A DNA stretch of 64,000 nucleotides from Negativicoccus succinicivorans (GCF_014207605.1 NZ_JACHHI010000002.1:247288-311287); one strand, 5' to 3'; shown: positions 54,649 through 64,000, counted from the stretch's first letter. A program made the numbers and translations. Notes: generated by a model not told the origin, from the letters alone.

Positions 54649-56136
54649 ATGGGGATATTCGGCGAAAAGTTAAAAGAAGTGAGCCAGTCGGTGTTGCCGA
54701 TTGTAGTATTGATTTTTTTACTCCATTTTTTTCTGGCGCCGCTGTCATTTGATATTTTGCTGCGTTGCGTGGTAGGTACGGCGTTGATTATCTTGGGATT
54801 GGCCGTGTTTCACGTCGGCGTGGAAATCGGCGTCAGTCCGATCGGGATGCATTTAGGTCATGCCGTAACGAAGTACGGCAAGATGATTATGGTCGTTATG
54901 AGCGGTCTTGTCCTCGGCTTTGCCATATCGATGGCGGAGCCAGATCTGCGAATCTATGGACAGCAGGTAGAACTCTTTACATCGGGTTACATGACGGAAA
55001 TGATGCTGGTGTACGCGGTGTCGGCGGGGATTGCCGTCACTCTGGCATTCGGACTGTGGCGTATCGTTCGTTCCTTAGCGTTGAAACATGTCTTTTTTCT
55101 GTTTTACGCAATGATCGGTCTGCTTTGCCTTTTGGTGCCGCGCGAATTTATTGCGCTTTCATTTGATGCCTCCGGCACCACGACAGGGGCGATGACGGTA
55201 CCTTTTTTCCTCGCGTTGGCCGCCGGCGTTTCCAGTATTAAATCATCGGACGCGGTAGCCGCCGAAGAAGACAGTTTCGGTTTGGTCGGGATCGCCTCCG
55301 CGGGCGCTATCCTGGGTGTATTGCTGATGGCGTTCGGTACGGCGCAGCAACCGTTTGCGGCGAATGTGACGGTGCCGGATCAGGCGGCGTTGGAACCGTT
55401 TTGGCAAAGTCTCGGTCATTTGGTTCCACATATGCTCTTGGAAGTCTTTTTAAGTATTTTGCCGGTCACACTGCTTTTTTATTTAGCGCATTTTTTTATA
55501 GAAAAAGTGCGTGGCGCGGAATTTTTCCGAATTAACGCGGGTGTCGTCTATACCTATCTCGGTCTTGTGATCTTTATGACCGGTGTTAATTTCGGTTTTA
55601 ACCGCGCGGGGTATGAGCTCGGTATGGAGATTGCACGGCTGGAAGGATCGGCCGTTTTGGTATTCGTCGGTTTGGTCATCGGCCTCGTCGTTATTTTGGC
55701 GGAGCCGGCCGTGTTTCCGCTTGTCAATCAGATCGAGGATATCACCAGCGGCTATGTACCGCGCAAACTGGTCTTAATCGCCTTATCGCTCGCCGTCGGC
55801 AGCGCGGTGGCGCTTTCGATGCTGCGCATTGTGTTGCCGGGTTTGGAATTGTGGCATATGCTGTTGCCCGGTTACTTGATTGCGATTGCGTTGTCGTATT
55901 TCGTACCGAATCTGTTCGTCGGCATGGCGTTTGACTCGGGCGGTGTCGCCTCCGGACCGATGGCGGCCACATTCGTATTGAGCTTTGCCAGCGGTGCGGC
56001 ACGACACTTTCCGGGCGCGGATGTGTTTTTGGACGGATTCGGTGTCGTGGCGTTGATTGCGATGATGCCGATTGTCGCCTTGCAACTTCTGGGCATGGTC
56101 TTTCAATGGAAACAGAAACGGAGGAACGAGGCATGA
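54649..56136 (+). CDS. DUF1538 integral membrane protein with internal duplication
   Basis: 495 residues from ATG 54649 (GGGGTG upstream; TTG 54646 is too close to it). About twelve membrane helices in two homologous halves. Corresponding segments: GVEIGVSPIGMHLG and GYELGMEIARLEG, MAEPDLRIYGQQVELFTSGY and LAEPAVFPLVNQIEDITSGY, and FDASGTTTGAMTVPFF and FDSGGVASGPMAATFV. The glycine/serine-rich FDxxG...G.M turns midway through the membrane suggest a transport path with pseudo-twofold symmetry. The substrate is unknown. The stop overlaps the start of a PII-like gene (ATGA), which points to PII-type gating of transport. Confidence 0.88.
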   Translation: MGIFGEKLKEVSQSVLPIVVLIFLLHFFLAPLSFDILLRCVVGTALIILGLAVFHVGVEIGVSPIGMHLGHAVTKYGKMIMVVMSGLVLGFAISMAEPDLRIYGQQVELFTSGYMTEMMLVYAVSAGIAVTLAFGLWRIVRSLALKHVFFLFYAMIGLLCLLVPREFIALSFDASGTTTGAMTVPFFLALAAGVSSIKSSDAVAAEEDSFGLVGIASAGAILGVLLMAFGTAQQPFAANVTVPDQAALEPFWQSLGHLVPHMLLEVFLSILPVTLLFYLAHFFIEKVRGAEFFRINAGVVYTYLGLVIFMTGVNFGFNRAGYELGMEIARLEGSAVLVFVGLVIGLVVILAEPAVFPLVNQIEDITSGYVPRKLVLIALSLAVGSAVALSMLRIVLPGLELWHMLLPGYLIAIALSYFVPNLFVGMAFDSGGVASGPMAATFVLSFASGAARHFPGADVFLDGFGVVALIAMMPIVALQLLGMVFQWKQKRRNEA

Positions 56137-56792
56137 GGGAAAGCTGCTATTGGATAATGGTCTTTGTGTTGAATCACGGCGAGGGCGCGGATCTGAGCGC
56201 GGCGTTTCATCATGAACACGTCAGCGGCGTCACCGTGATGCCGGCCAAAGGATCGATCTCGAACTCCTTTCTGGCGAAGCTCGGAATGCGCGAGATTCGC
56301 AAAGACTTGGTGTTCGCCATTGAAGAACGCGAGCGGGCGCGTGTGCTCCTGCCGCAAATGGTCGAACGTTTTAAGTTGGTGAAGAAAAATCGCGGAATCG
56401 CCTACGCGCTTCCCATTACCGGTATCTACGGATCGCATGCGCTGAACGAATGCAAAGTTGAAAAGGAGGAAGGGGAAGACATTATGTGGCAGGTCATCTA
56501 TACGGTCGTCGATAAAGGGGGCGCCAACGCCGTCATTGAATCGGCAGGGGCCGCCGGCGCGCGCGGCGGCACGATTTTGCGCGGCCGCGGTTCGGCGTCG
56601 CGCAATACCACGATGATTTTCGACTTCCCGATTGAACCGGAAAAAGAAGTCGTTATGGTTTTAGCGCCGCAAGAGAAAGTGCAAAGCATCGTCGGTGCCA
56701 TTTCCAACAAATTACACATCGATGAGCCGGGGCATGGAATTATTTTTGTACAGGATGTGGCCGCGGCTTACGGCTTGGTCGAACAAAAATAA
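56133..56792 (+). CDS. Tandem PII-like signalling protein (P-II family, two domains)
   Basis: 219 residues from ATG 56133, set by CGGAGGAAC. Two ferredoxin-fold PII-like units in one chain. The first (about 5-100) begins WIMVFVLNHGEG and ends YALPITGIYG. The second (about 115-215) begins WQVIYTVVDKGG, has GARGGTILRGRGS as T-loop/ligand region and ends GIIFVQDVAAAYGL, the classical PII C-terminal pattern. The first unit is more divergent. PII proteins bind adenine nucleotides and effectors and regulate transporters such as AmtB and SbtA. Coupling to the DUF1538 gene suggests the same here. Confidence 0.88.
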   Translation: MRESCYWIMVFVLNHGEGADLSAAFHHEHVSGVTVMPAKGSISNSFLAKLGMREIRKDLVFAIEERERARVLLPQMVERFKLVKKNRGIAYALPITGIYGSHALNECKVEKEEGEDIMWQVIYTVVDKGGANAVIESAGAAGARGGTILRGRGSASRNTTMIFDFPIEPEKEVVMVLAPQEKVQSIVGAISNKLHIDEPGHGIIFVQDVAAAYGLVEQK

Positions 56793-56795
56793 AAC

Positions 56796-56824
56796 TTGAC
56801 TTGCCGGTATCGATTCTATATAAT
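56796..56824 (+). promoter_or_regulatory. Promoter of rplU-prp-rpmA
   Basis: TTGACT (56796-56801), 17-base spacer, TATAAT (56819-56824). Confidence 0.88.
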
Positions 56825-56830
56825 TGAAAA

Positions 56831-56910
56831 GTCATAGTGTGTGACTATGACACAACCGCTCGAAGAGGTTTTCAAAGCGAACGCTACCATATTCGGCGAG
56901 TCTGGTTATA
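56831..56910 (+). ncRNA. Ribosomal protein L21 leader
   Basis: The leader before rplU starts with hairpin GTCATAG-TGTGTGA-CTATGAC (56831-56851). A second element follows, closed by AACC (56854-56857) and GGTT (56904-56907). This position and layout fit the L21 leader family of Firmicutes, thought to mediate autoregulation. The covariance model was not checked. Confidence 0.65.
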
Positions 56911-56924
56911 GAGGAGGTGCAACT

Positions 56925-57239
56925 ATGTACGCAATTATTCAAACTGGTGGTAAACAGTACCGTGTCGAAGAAGGCAAAGTCATTACGGTCGAAAAACTCG
57001 CGCAGTCAGCGGATGAAGCGATCGAATTTGCCGAGGTGTTGTCCGTTGTAGATGGTGACAGCATGCAGTTCGGCGCTCCTTTCGTTAAAGGGGCCACGGT
57101 CAAAGGCAAAGTGCTTACACAGGGGCGCGGTAAAAAGATCCGTGTCTTCAAGTACAAATCGAAATCGAATTATCGTCGTCGCCAAGGTCACCGTCAGCCT
57201 TTCACCAAAGTCCTGATCGAATCGATCGCTTTGGCGTAA
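56925..57239 (+). CDS. rplU: 50S ribosomal protein L21
   Basis: 104 residues from ATG 56925, placed by GAGGAGGTG. Begins [18 protein letters not shown]; contains the C-terminal [20 protein letters not shown] rRNA-binding segment. First gene of the rplU-prp-rpmA unit; prp starts 3 bases after the stop. Confidence 0.97.
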   Translation: MYAIIQTGGKQYRVEEGKVITVEKLAQSADEAIEFAEVLSVVDGDSMQFGAPFVKGATVKGKVLTQGRGKKIRVFKYKSKSNYRRRQGHRQPFTKVLIESIALA

Positions 57240-57242
57240 GCC

Positions 57243-57560
57243 ATGATCCTGGTAGAAACACAGGTAACGGACGGGTTTTGCACAGGGTTTTCCGTTAACG
57301 GACATGCGGATTATGCCGAACACGGCTCCGACATTGTCTGCGCGGCGGTCTCTGCCGTGACATTAACAACGGCCGGCGGTCTTAAAGAGGTAGCGAAATT
57401 TCGCGGACATTATGAGACGCAGTCGGGAATGCTCACGGTTCAACTTACAGATGCACCCGATGCCCGTTCCCAATTACTGATTGAAACTATGCTGAACGGA
57501 TTGCGCCAAATTCAGGCGCAGTATCCTGAACGGCTCACCATTAGAGAAAGACGGAGGTGA
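57243..57560 (+). CDS. prp: Ribosomal-processing cysteine protease Prp
   Basis: 105 residues. Catalytic dyad in [20 protein letters not shown]21 and C33 (with D30). It removes the short N-terminal extension of L27 in Firmicutes and relatives. It lies between rplU and rpmA, and the rpmA product here has the cleavable extension, so the pair is consistent. It starts 3 bases after rplU with no strong ribosome site of its own and is probably translated by coupling. Confidence 0.95.
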   Translation: MILVETQVTDGFCTGFSVNGHADYAEHGSDIVCAAVSAVTLTTAGGLKEVAKFRGHYETQSGMLTVQLTDAPDARSQLLIETMLNGLRQIQAQYPERLTIRERRR

Positions 57561-57564
57561 AACC

Positions 57565-57849
57565 ATGTTTACATTTGATTTACAGTTATTTGCTCATAAA
57601 AAAGGGCAAAGTAGTACGCGTAACGGTCGTGATTCCCAAAGCAAACGCCTCGGTGTCAAAGTTCACGACGGTCAGATGGCTAAAGCCGGTGCGATTATTG
57701 TTCGTCAACGCGGCACGAAGTTCCATCCGGGTACCAATGTGGGTATCGGTAAAGATGACACGTTGTTTGCGAAAACGCCCGGCGTGGTCTCCTTTGAACG
57801 TCTGGGACGCCACCATCGTCAGGTCGTAGTTCGTCCGGTCGAAGCGTAA
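57565..57849 (+). CDS. rpmA: 50S ribosomal protein L27, with Prp-cleavable N-terminus
   Basis: 94 residues. The extension [10 protein letters not shown] precedes the mature start [13 protein letters not shown]; cleavage is expected after LQLFA. The remainder is canonical L27 ([20 protein letters not shown]). The mature N-terminus reaches the peptidyl-transferase centre, so removal is required. ACGGAGGTG precedes the ATG. Confidence 0.97.
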   Translation: MFTFDLQLFAHKKGQSSTRNGRDSQSKRLGVKVHDGQMAKAGAIIVRQRGTKFHPGTNVGIGKDDTLFAKTPGVVSFERLGRHHRQVVVRPVEA

Positions 57850-57857
57850 CCAAAACG

Positions 57858-57886
57858 AAAAAGACGCCCGCAAGGGCGTTTTTTTA
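57858..57886 (+). terminator. Terminator after rpmA
   Basis: AAAAAGACGCCC, loop GCAA, GGGCGTTTTTTT. Confidence 0.9.
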
Positions 57887-57926
57887 TTGCGAAAAAGAGT
57901 TAGAATTTCGCTTCTGCGGCGCATTG

Positions 57927-57935
57927 TGGTAAAAT
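57927..57935 (+). promoter_or_regulatory. Extended -10 promoter of the putP-like gene
   Basis: TGGTAAAAT, 33 bases before the start; the same word stands before glnS (6158-6166). Confidence 0.5.
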
Positions 57936-57967
57936 GAAAAAATATTAGGGTAAAGGAAGTGGAGTCA

Positions 57968-59452
57968 TTGGCAACGAACTGGCATGTCATCAGCGCCTTC
58001 GCCATTTATTTGGGCGTTATGGTCTATATCGGCGTGTACTATTACCGCCGTTCAAACCAGCTGAGTGATTATATTTTGGGTGGGCGGAGCTTGGGCCCGT
58101 GGATTACCAGCATGGGTGCGGAAGCATCCGATATGAGCGGTTGGATGCTGATGGGACTGCCGGGGCTTGCGTATTTGTCGGGGCTGCCCGCGATGTGGAT
58201 CGCCGTCGGTCTGGCGCTCGGCACATGGGCGAACTGGGTGTTTATCTCGAAGCGCTTGCGTAACTATACCGAAATTGCCAATGACAGCTTGACGATTCCC
58301 GACTTCTTGAATAATCGCTTTCATGATCACAGCAACATGCTGAACCTGGTTTCGGCGATTTTTACCTTTATTTTCTTTTTAATTTATACGTCGTCCGGTT
58401 TTGTCGCCGGCGGCAAATTGTTTGAAACGGTGTTCGGACTGCCGTATGTCTGGTCGTTGTTGATTACCGCGGGAGTGGTTATTTCCTATACGTTTCTAGG
58501 CGGCTTCATGGCGGTCAGCTGGACCGATTTCATTCAAGGGATCATGATGTTCTTCGCCATTCTCCTGGTGCCGATGACGGGGATGTTCGCACTGGGGGGC
58601 TTCGAAGAGACCATGGCTCGTTTGCAGGCGACGGTGCCCGGCCATTTTGCTCTTTTTGATCCGGCGATCGGTACGGGCGCGACGATCATCATGCTGATTT
58701 CATCGCTGGGCTGGGGACTCGGATACTTTGGCCAACCGCACATCCTGGTGCGTTTTATGGCGATTCAGAATGCGGACGAATTGCATAAAGCTACCCGCAT
58801 TGCCATGACTTGGGTCATTATTTCGCTTGCGGCGGCAGTCTCGGTCGGTTTTGTCGGTCGCGTTTACTGGCCGACGCTCTTGGAAGGCGCGGATGCGGAA
58901 CGTATTTTCCTGCTGATGAGTAGCTCGTTGTTCACTCCCTTCGTCGGCGGTTTTATTTTGTCGGCGGTTTTGGCGGCGATTATGAGCACATCCTCGGCGC
59001 AGCTTTTAGTGACGTCGGCGACGATCTCGAAAGATCTTTATAAAAACTTCGTGCATCGCGGCGCCGGTGAGCGTGAATTGGTCTATGTCAGTCGAGTGAC
59101 GGTACTGTTGGTGGCTGCTTGCGCGATTTTGCTCGCGCTCAATCCGAACAGCTACATTTTGAATATCGTTGCCTATGCCTGGGCGGGTTTCGGTTCCGTT
59201 TTCGGACCGGTGGTGTTGTTGGCGCTCTTTTGGCGGAGGATGACGCGCAACGGCGCGTTGGCCGGCATGCTTGTCGGCGGTATTACCGTACTCGTGTGGA
59301 AACAATTTGAGTGGTTCGGTTTATATGAAATCGTTCCGGGCTTCTTATTCGCGTCGCTGGCGATTATCGTGGTGAGCTTGTTGGATGCGCCGCCGCATAA
59401 AGGGATCACGGATGATTTTGATGAAGCCAATCGTCGCCATATTCTCGGCTGA
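57968..59452 (+). CDS. putP: Sodium/proline symporter-type transporter (SSS family)
   Basis: 494 residues from TTG 57968; the in-frame GTG at 57959 sits on the ribosome-binding sequence AAGGAAGTGGAG. Thirteen membrane helices expected. The PutP-type hallmark is clear: SDYILGGRSLGPW, GAEASDMSGWMLMGLPG (Na-binding region), the YTSSGFVAGGKLFE helix and SAVLAAIMSTSSAQLL. It imports proline or a related solute with sodium. The C-terminal tail is short and cytoplasmic. No put catabolic gene is near. Confidence 0.92.
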   Translation: MATNWHVISAFAIYLGVMVYIGVYYYRRSNQLSDYILGGRSLGPWITSMGAEASDMSGWMLMGLPGLAYLSGLPAMWIAVGLALGTWANWVFISKRLRNYTEIANDSLTIPDFLNNRFHDHSNMLNLVSAIFTFIFFLIYTSSGFVAGGKLFETVFGLPYVWSLLITAGVVISYTFLGGFMAVSWTDFIQGIMMFFAILLVPMTGMFALGGFEETMARLQATVPGHFALFDPAIGTGATIIMLISSLGWGLGYFGQPHILVRFMAIQNADELHKATRIAMTWVIISLAAAVSVGFVGRVYWPTLLEGADAERIFLLMSSSLFTPFVGGFILSAVLAAIMSTSSAQLLVTSATISKDLYKNFVHRGAGERELVYVSRVTVLLVAACAILLALNPNSYILNIVAYAWAGFGSVFGPVVLLALFWRRMTRNGALAGMLVGGITVLVWKQFEWFGLYEIVPGFLFASLAIIVVSLLDAPPHKGITDDFDEANRRHILG

Positions 59453-59505
59453 CTGGTTTTTTTCGTCGCATTCTCTTATACTGTAAGTAAAGGGGAGGGG
59501 AGCGT

Positions 59506-60093
59506 ATGGAAACGATCGATTGGAGCAAATTGACGCCGGAAGAACGTGTCGAGCAGTACGCTATTGAAAATTATAAGCACGGCTTAAACTGCGCGGAATG
59601 TGTGCTTTCTGCATTGCAGCGCGAGGGAGCACTGGATATCCCCAAAGAAGCAGTCGGTATGGGGGTCGGTTTTGGTGGCGGAATCGGTCTTTCGGGATTA
59701 ACTTGCGGTGCGCTATCGGCCGCCGTCTTGGCGAACGGCCTACGTTACGGTCGTAAGGATCCGTATACCGTTCCGGCAGAGGAACGGGGTAAGGAAGTCG
59801 CCGGTAAATACTACCGACGGTACCATGCGCTCGTGCGCGAGTTTGTCGCGGAAAACGGTTCACCAACTTGCGCCGAAATTTCGGCACCGCACGGTGCATG
59901 GGAATCACGGGAACGTCGTATTCATTGCTTGCAACTGATCGGCCGTGCCGCACGACTTGCCTATCGGTACTTGCAGATGCCGCAGGACGAAGCATTTGCA
60001 CTGCCGTACGAAGGCAAGACAATGAAGCAGTTCGACGGCGCGAAACCGGAAACATTACCGTATCCCACACCGCATTTAGTGATCAGGAAATAA
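59506..60093 (+). CDS. C_GCAxxG_C_C family redox-type protein
   Basis: 195 residues. Small cysteine-rich family named for its motif, seen here as NCAECVLSA (about residues 29-37) and GFGGGIGLSGLTCGALSAA (about 62-80). Further cysteines are in PTCAEI and HCLQLIG. The hydrophobic helices pack around these cysteines; members are suspected to bind a metal or cofactor, but no activity is established. AGGGGAGGGG precedes the ATG and a TATACT -10 lies at 59477-59482. Monocistronic. Confidence 0.85.
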   Translation: METIDWSKLTPEERVEQYAIENYKHGLNCAECVLSALQREGALDIPKEAVGMGVGFGGGIGLSGLTCGALSAAVLANGLRYGRKDPYTVPAEERGKEVAGKYYRRYHALVREFVAENGSPTCAEISAPHGAWESRERRIHCLQLIGRAARLAYRYLQMPQDEAFALPYEGKTMKQFDGAKPETLPYPTPHLVIRK

Positions 60094-60140
60094 ATAATGA
60101 AATTCTAATCTGAGCACAGAAATGTCACTTTGGCAATAAA

Positions 60141-60175
60141 AAAGGACACAGCGCATCGGCTCTGTGTCTTTTTTT
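60141..60175 (+). terminator. Terminator after the C_GCAxxG_C_C gene
   Basis: GACACAG / CTGTGTC stem with a 10-base loop, A-run before and T7 after. Confidence 0.8.
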
Positions 60176-60249
60176 GCGGAGGGGTTTTAAACACCCGGTA
60201 ACGTGTGATAGATAAATGCGATAAACAGGAGCTTTATGAATAAAAATTA

Positions 60250-60278
60250 TTGACATGTTCGATTTGCAATGATATACT
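60250..60278 (+). promoter_or_regulatory. Promoter of the str operon
   Basis: TTGACA (60250-60255), 17-base spacer, TATACT (60273-60278): near consensus, as expected for ribosomal genes. A small hairpin AAGTAA/TTACTT follows at 60297-60314 in the leader. Confidence 0.88.
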
Positions 60279-60344
60279 ATTTGAGTGTCTGTGATGAAGT
60301 AAGTTTTATTACTTGCGCACTAAACAACGGAAAGGATGAGACAG

Positions 60345-60593
60345 ATGAGCTTGGAAGAATTGGCCCAACAGCCGTTTGCTGTCGGGGCGAAGGAAGCCGG
60401 CCGTGCTGTCCGCGACGGTCGCGCCAAAGAAGTGTGGCTAGCCCGTGATGCACAAGAGCGGATTACCCAACCCTTGCTGCTTTTGTGTCAGGAACAGGGC
60501 GTGCCGGTAGTCGCGACATACAGTCGCGCCGAACTTGGCGAGGCGTGTAAGTTGCCGGTTAAGGCGGCGGCAGTCGCAGTCCTTTGCAGCTAG
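60345..60593 (+). CDS. L7Ae-family K-turn-binding protein (YbxF-like)
   Basis: 82 residues from ATG 60345, 8 bases after GGAAAGGA (ATG 60336 overlaps that site). An L7Ae/L30e-like fold: VGAKEAGRAVRDGRAKEVWLARDA, PLLLLCQEQGVPVV and AELGEACKLPVKAAAVAVL. In Bacillus the counterpart before rpsL (YbxF) binds K-turns and associates with the ribosome. The genomic position is the same here. No ribosomal protein symbol is assigned. Confidence 0.9.
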   Translation: MSLEELAQQPFAVGAKEAGRAVRDGRAKEVWLARDAQERITQPLLLLCQEQGVPVVATYSRAELGEACKLPVKAAAVAVLCS

Positions 60594-60677
60594 TCTGATT
60601 TTGGTAATATTTTTTGCCGTCATCCGGCGGCGGGAAATCAATTATAAATCTTCATGATTGAGAAAGGAGGGAATTCC

Positions 60678-61052
60678 ATGCCGACAATTAACCAGTTGGT
60701 TCGCAAAGGTCGTGAGACTTTGCAGGAAAAATCCAAAACTCCGGCGCTGAAAAACAGCCCGCAAAAACGTGGTGTTTGCACTCGTGTGTACACAGCTACA
60801 CCGAAGAAGCCGAACTCCGCGTTGCGTAAAGTAGCACGTGTACGTTTGACAAATGGCATCGAAGTATCCGCTTACATCCCGGGGATCGGTCACAACTTGC
60901 AGGAACACAGCGTTGTCTTGATCCGCGGCGGTCGTGTCAAGGACTTGCCGGGTGTTCGTTATCATATTGTTCGCGGTGCTCTGGACACAGCAGGTGTACA
61001 GGGACGTATGCAATCGCGCTCGAAATATGGCGCTAAATCCGCTCAGAAATAA
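60678..61052 (+). CDS. rpsL: 30S ribosomal protein S12
   Basis: 124 residues from ATG 60678, set by AAAGGAGGG. Begins [13 protein letters not shown]; contains the decoding-site loops [15 protein letters not shown] and [24 protein letters not shown] includes the conserved Lys that is the usual site of streptomycin-resistance changes; it is the wild-type Lys here. Second gene of the str operon. Confidence 0.98.
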   Translation: MPTINQLVRKGRETLQEKSKTPALKNSPQKRGVCTRVYTATPKKPNSALRKVARVRLTNGIEVSAYIPGIGHNLQEHSVVLIRGGRVKDLPGVRYHIVRGALDTAGVQGRMQSRSKYGAKSAQK

Positions 61053-61077
61053 TAAGATAACAAATACCATTATATAA

Positions 61078-61560
<483 letters not shown>

Positions 61561-61578
61561 TTACGAAAGGAATCTATC

Positions 61579-63663
61579 GTGGCTAGAGAATTTACGTTAC
61601 AAAATACTCGCAACATCGGCATCATGGCACACATTGATGCCGGCAAGACCACGACCACGGAACGTATTCTGTTTTACACGGGACGCGTGCACAAAATCGG
61701 TGAAACACACGAAGGTGCCGCTACCATGGACTGGATGGACCAGGAACAGGAACGCGGGATTACGATCACGTCCGCGGCGACGACTTGCCACTGGAAAGGC
61801 AATCGTATCAATATTATCGACACGCCCGGTCACGTGGATTTTACGGTCGAAGTTGAGCGCTCCTTGCGCGTGCTCGACGGCGCGGTCGCGGTGTTTGACG
61901 CGAAAAGCGGTGTAGAACCGCAATCGGAAACGGTTTGGCGTCAGGCAGATCACTACGGTGTACCGCGTATCGCATTCATCAACAAGATGGATACGACGGG
62001 TGCGGATTTCTACGCAGCCGTTGAATCGATGAAAGAGCGCTTAGGCGCTAACGCTGTGCCGATCTCATTGCCGATCGGTGCGGAACAGGATTTTGAAGGC
62101 ATCATCGACTTGATCAAGATGAAAGCTTGCCATTATGAAGGCGATCACGGTATCGATATCGTCGAAAGCGAAATCCCGGCGGATATGTTGGATAAAGCTA
62201 AAGAATATCGCGCGAAGCTGATTGAAGCGGTAGCGGAAACCGATGACGAACTTATGATGAAATACTTGGAAGGCGAAGAGCTCACTACCGAAGAAATTCA
62301 GGCGGGCATTCGTAAAGCGACGATTGCCACCACAATGAACCCGGTAGCCTGCGGTTCCGCTTACAAGAACAAAGGTGTTCAGGAATTATTGGATGCCGTA
62401 GTCGCGTACATGCCGGCTCCGACGGATGTACCGGCGATCAAAGGCGTCAACCCGGATACGGGAGAAGCGGACAGCCGTCCTTCAGACGACAACGCACCGT
62501 TCTCGGCCTTGGCGTTTAAGATCATGACCGACCCCTATGTCGGTAAACTTTCCTTCTTCCGCGTGTACTCCGGTACGCTCGAAGCGGGCTCGTACGTTTA
62601 CAACTCGACGAAGGGTAAACGCGAACGTGTCGGCCGTATCTTGATGATGCACGCCAACCATCGTAGCGAAATTGACAAAGTATACAGCGGCGATATTGCG
62701 GCGGCCATCGGTTTCAAGGATGTCACCACCGGCGATTCGCTCTGTGATGAAAAGAACCCGATCATTTTGGAAAAAATGGAATTCCCGGATCCGGTTATCT
62801 CCGTTGCGGTAGAACCGAAGACGAAAGCCGACCAGGAAAAAATGGGGATTGCACTGCAGAAACTGGCGGAAGAAGATCCGACGTTCAAGGTTCATACCGA
62901 TGCCGAGACCGGTCAGACGATCATTGCCGGCATGGGCGAACTTCACTTGGACGTATTGGTTACCCGTATGTCGCGCGAATTTAAAGTCGAAAGCAACATC
63001 GGTAAACCGCAGGTTGCTTACCGTGAAACGATCCGCAAAGAAGTCGAGTCGGAAGGTAAGTTTGTACGTCAGTCCGGCGGTCGCGGTCAGTATGGTCACT
63101 GCTGGTTGAAACTCGAACCGATGGAACCGGGCTCCGGTTTCACCTTCGAAAACAAAATCGTCGGCGGTGTCATTCCGAAGGAATACATTGGACCGGTACA
63201 GGCCGGTGTCGAAGAAGCGATGCAGACCGGCGTTGTTGCCGGTTACCCGATGGTAGACATCAAAGTTACCGTTTTCGACGGTTCGTACCATGATGTCGAC
63301 TCCTCGGAAATGGCCTTTAAGATTGCCGGTTCCATGGGCTTCAAAGCCGGTGCGCAGAAAGCGCAGCCGGTGCTCCTCGAGCCGTACATGCGTGTCGACG
63401 TTGTCGTACCGGATGAATACATGGGCGACGTTATCGGTGACTTGAACTCCCGCCGCGGTAAAGTGGAAGGCATGGAACCGCGCCGCGGTGCGACAAACAT
63501 CAAATCGTTCGTACCGTTGTCCGAAATGTTCGGTTACGCGACCGACTTGCGTTCGAAGACGCAGGGCCGCGGTAACTACACCATGACGTTTGATCATTAC
63601 GAAGAAGTGCCGAAAGCGGTCGCGGAAGAAATCGTCGCGCAGCGCAGCGGCAAAAAAGCATAA
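61579..63663 (+). CDS. fusA: Elongation factor G
   Basis: 694 residues from GTG 61579 (GAAAGGAATC upstream). G domain: [34 protein letters not shown]. Domains II-V complete, with [12 protein letters not shown] and the domain IV tip [11 protein letters not shown]. It drives ribosomal translocation. It lies between rpsG and tuf in the canonical str order. Confidence 0.98.
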   Translation: MAREFTLQNTRNIGIMAHIDAGKTTTTERILFYTGRVHKIGETHEGAATMDWMDQEQERGITITSAATTCHWKGNRINIIDTPGHVDFTVEVERSLRVLDGAVAVFDAKSGVEPQSETVWRQADHYGVPRIAFINKMDTTGADFYAAVESMKERLGANAVPISLPIGAEQDFEGIIDLIKMKACHYEGDHGIDIVESEIPADMLDKAKEYRAKLIEAVAETDDELMMKYLEGEELTTEEIQAGIRKATIATTMNPVACGSAYKNKGVQELLDAVVAYMPAPTDVPAIKGVNPDTGEADSRPSDDNAPFSALAFKIMTDPYVGKLSFFRVYSGTLEAGSYVYNSTKGKRERVGRILMMHANHRSEIDKVYSGDIAAAIGFKDVTTGDSLCDEKNPIILEKMEFPDPVISVAVEPKTKADQEKMGIALQKLAEEDPTFKVHTDAETGQTIIAGMGELHLDVLVTRMSREFKVESNIGKPQVAYRETIRKEVESEGKFVRQSGGRGQYGHCWLKLEPMEPGSGFTFENKIVGGVIPKEYIGPVQAGVEEAMQTGVVAGYPMVDIKVTVFDGSYHDVDSSEMAFKIAGSMGFKAGAQKAQPVLLEPYMRVDVVVPDEYMGDVIGDLNSRRGKVEGMEPRRGATNIKSFVPLSEMFGYATDLRSKTQGRGNYTMTFDHYEEVPKAVAEEIVAQRSGKKA

Positions 63664-63689
63664 TCATCATCTATTAGGAGGAAATTCAA

Positions 63690-64000
63690 ATGGCAAAAGC
63701 ACATTTTGAACGCAGCAAACCGCACGTTAATATTGGTACCATCGGTCACGTTGACCATGGTAAAACGACCCTGACCGCCGCGATTACAAAAGTTCTCGCA
63801 GAAAGCGGCAAAGCGGAATTCCAGGACTACAACCAGATCGATAAAGCACCGGAAGAACGCGAACGCGGTATTACCATCAACACCTCGCACGTAGAATACG
63901 AAACCGACAACCGTCACTACGCTCACGTAGACTGCCCGGGCCACGCCGACTATGTTAAAAACATGATCACCGGCGCCGCGCAGATGGACGGTGCGATCCT
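63690..64000 (+). CDS. tuf: Elongation factor Tu, 5' part
   Basis: 103 codons before the right edge, reading [21 protein letters not shown], then [13 protein letters not shown] (G1), [13 protein letters not shown] (effector/G2) and [23 protein letters not shown] (G3). AGGAGGAAATTC precedes the ATG. The gene continues outside the window. Confidence 0.97.
   Translation, partial: MAKAHFERSKPHVNIGTIGHVDHGKTTLTAAITKVLAESGKAEFQDYNQIDKAPEERERGITINTSHVEYETDNRHYAHVDCPGHADYVKNMITGAAQMDGAI

Noticed and set aside
57959..57967. GTG at 57959 as the start of the putP-like gene
   Set aside because: The GTG overlaps the purine-rich ribosome-binding sequence itself; TTG 57968 is better spaced and matches the usual N-terminus.
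62482..63597. Open frame of 371 codons antisense to fusA
   Set aside because: Shadow of fusA; no motifs and no initiation signals.

Overview
The window is about 64 kb of chromosomal DNA, moderately GC-rich (roughly 50-55% in the core) and densely coded on both strands. It reads as a diderm Firmicute of the class Negativicutes (Veillonella/Negativicoccus/Dialister-like; the genus is my inference). The main clues are an OmpM-type outer-membrane porin with an N-terminal SLH domain and a C-terminal aromatic residue; Firmicute-type RNA regulation (T-box, PyrR attenuator, L21 leader); Firmicute genes (rnmV, rapZ-yvcK-whiA, engB after lon, an L7Ae-like gene before rpsL); and L27 with a Prp-cleavable N-terminus. 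No rRNA, tRNA, IS element, prophage or CRISPR array was seen.

Layout. 1-2036 (-): 5' two-thirds or more of a beta-class adenine DNA methyltransferase running off the left edge, in locally AT-rich DNA. 2.3-6.1 kb: diaminopimelate dehydrogenase, an orphan OLD-type nuclease and an FAH-family hydrolase. 6.2-9.7 kb: glnS, a secreted unknown and two tandem flavodoxins. 9.8-15.6 kb: one long transcription unit, tautomerase-guaB-wecG-psd-pssA-GT2-surE (GMP synthesis plus envelope lipid and polysaccharide). 15.7-18.2 kb: an M20 amidohydrolase divergent from a YjiH/YjiG-like membrane pair that has an attenuator-like leader. 18.2-20.9 kb (-): orphan substrate-binding lipoprotein, alpha/beta hydrolase and isochorismatase-like hydrolase. 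21.4-23.0 kb: the OmpM-like porin.

23.1-28.3 kb: HAD phosphatase-rapZ-yvcK-whiA-secreted unknown, running without a terminator into the pyr operon (28.3-36.6 kb; PyrR-type leader, pyrB-pyrC-carA-carB-pyrK-pyrD). 36.7-40.6 kb: rnmV-rsmA, a convergently overlapping SGNH hydrolase, a 59-residue membrane protein, a transaldolase-like gene and glpX. 40.8-44.9 kb: an HD hydrolase, then a T-box-controlled serC / histidine-phosphatase / serS unit that looks like serine synthesis plus serine charging. 45-51.8 kb: tig-clpP-clpX, then lon-engB and a barrel-less porin-like protein (proteostasis). 51.9-54.5 kb: an unknown membrane protein, a flavodoxin and an orphan metal/cofactor-binding protein. 54.6-56.8 kb: a duplicated DUF1538 membrane protein translationally coupled to a protein with two PII-like domains, the strongest candidate here for a little-described system. 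56.8-57.8 kb: rplU-prp-rpmA. 58-60.1 kb: a putP-type symporter and a C_GCAxxG_C_C protein. 60.3-64 kb: the str operon (L7Ae-like, rpsL, rpsG, fusA, tuf truncated by the right edge).

Gene expression style: extended -10 promoters of the form TGnTAnaaT are frequent, ATGA/GTGA translational coupling is common, and several genes are best read with TTG or GTG starts placed by their Shine-Dalgarno sequences. Functions are assigned from motifs recognised by eye; no database search was run.
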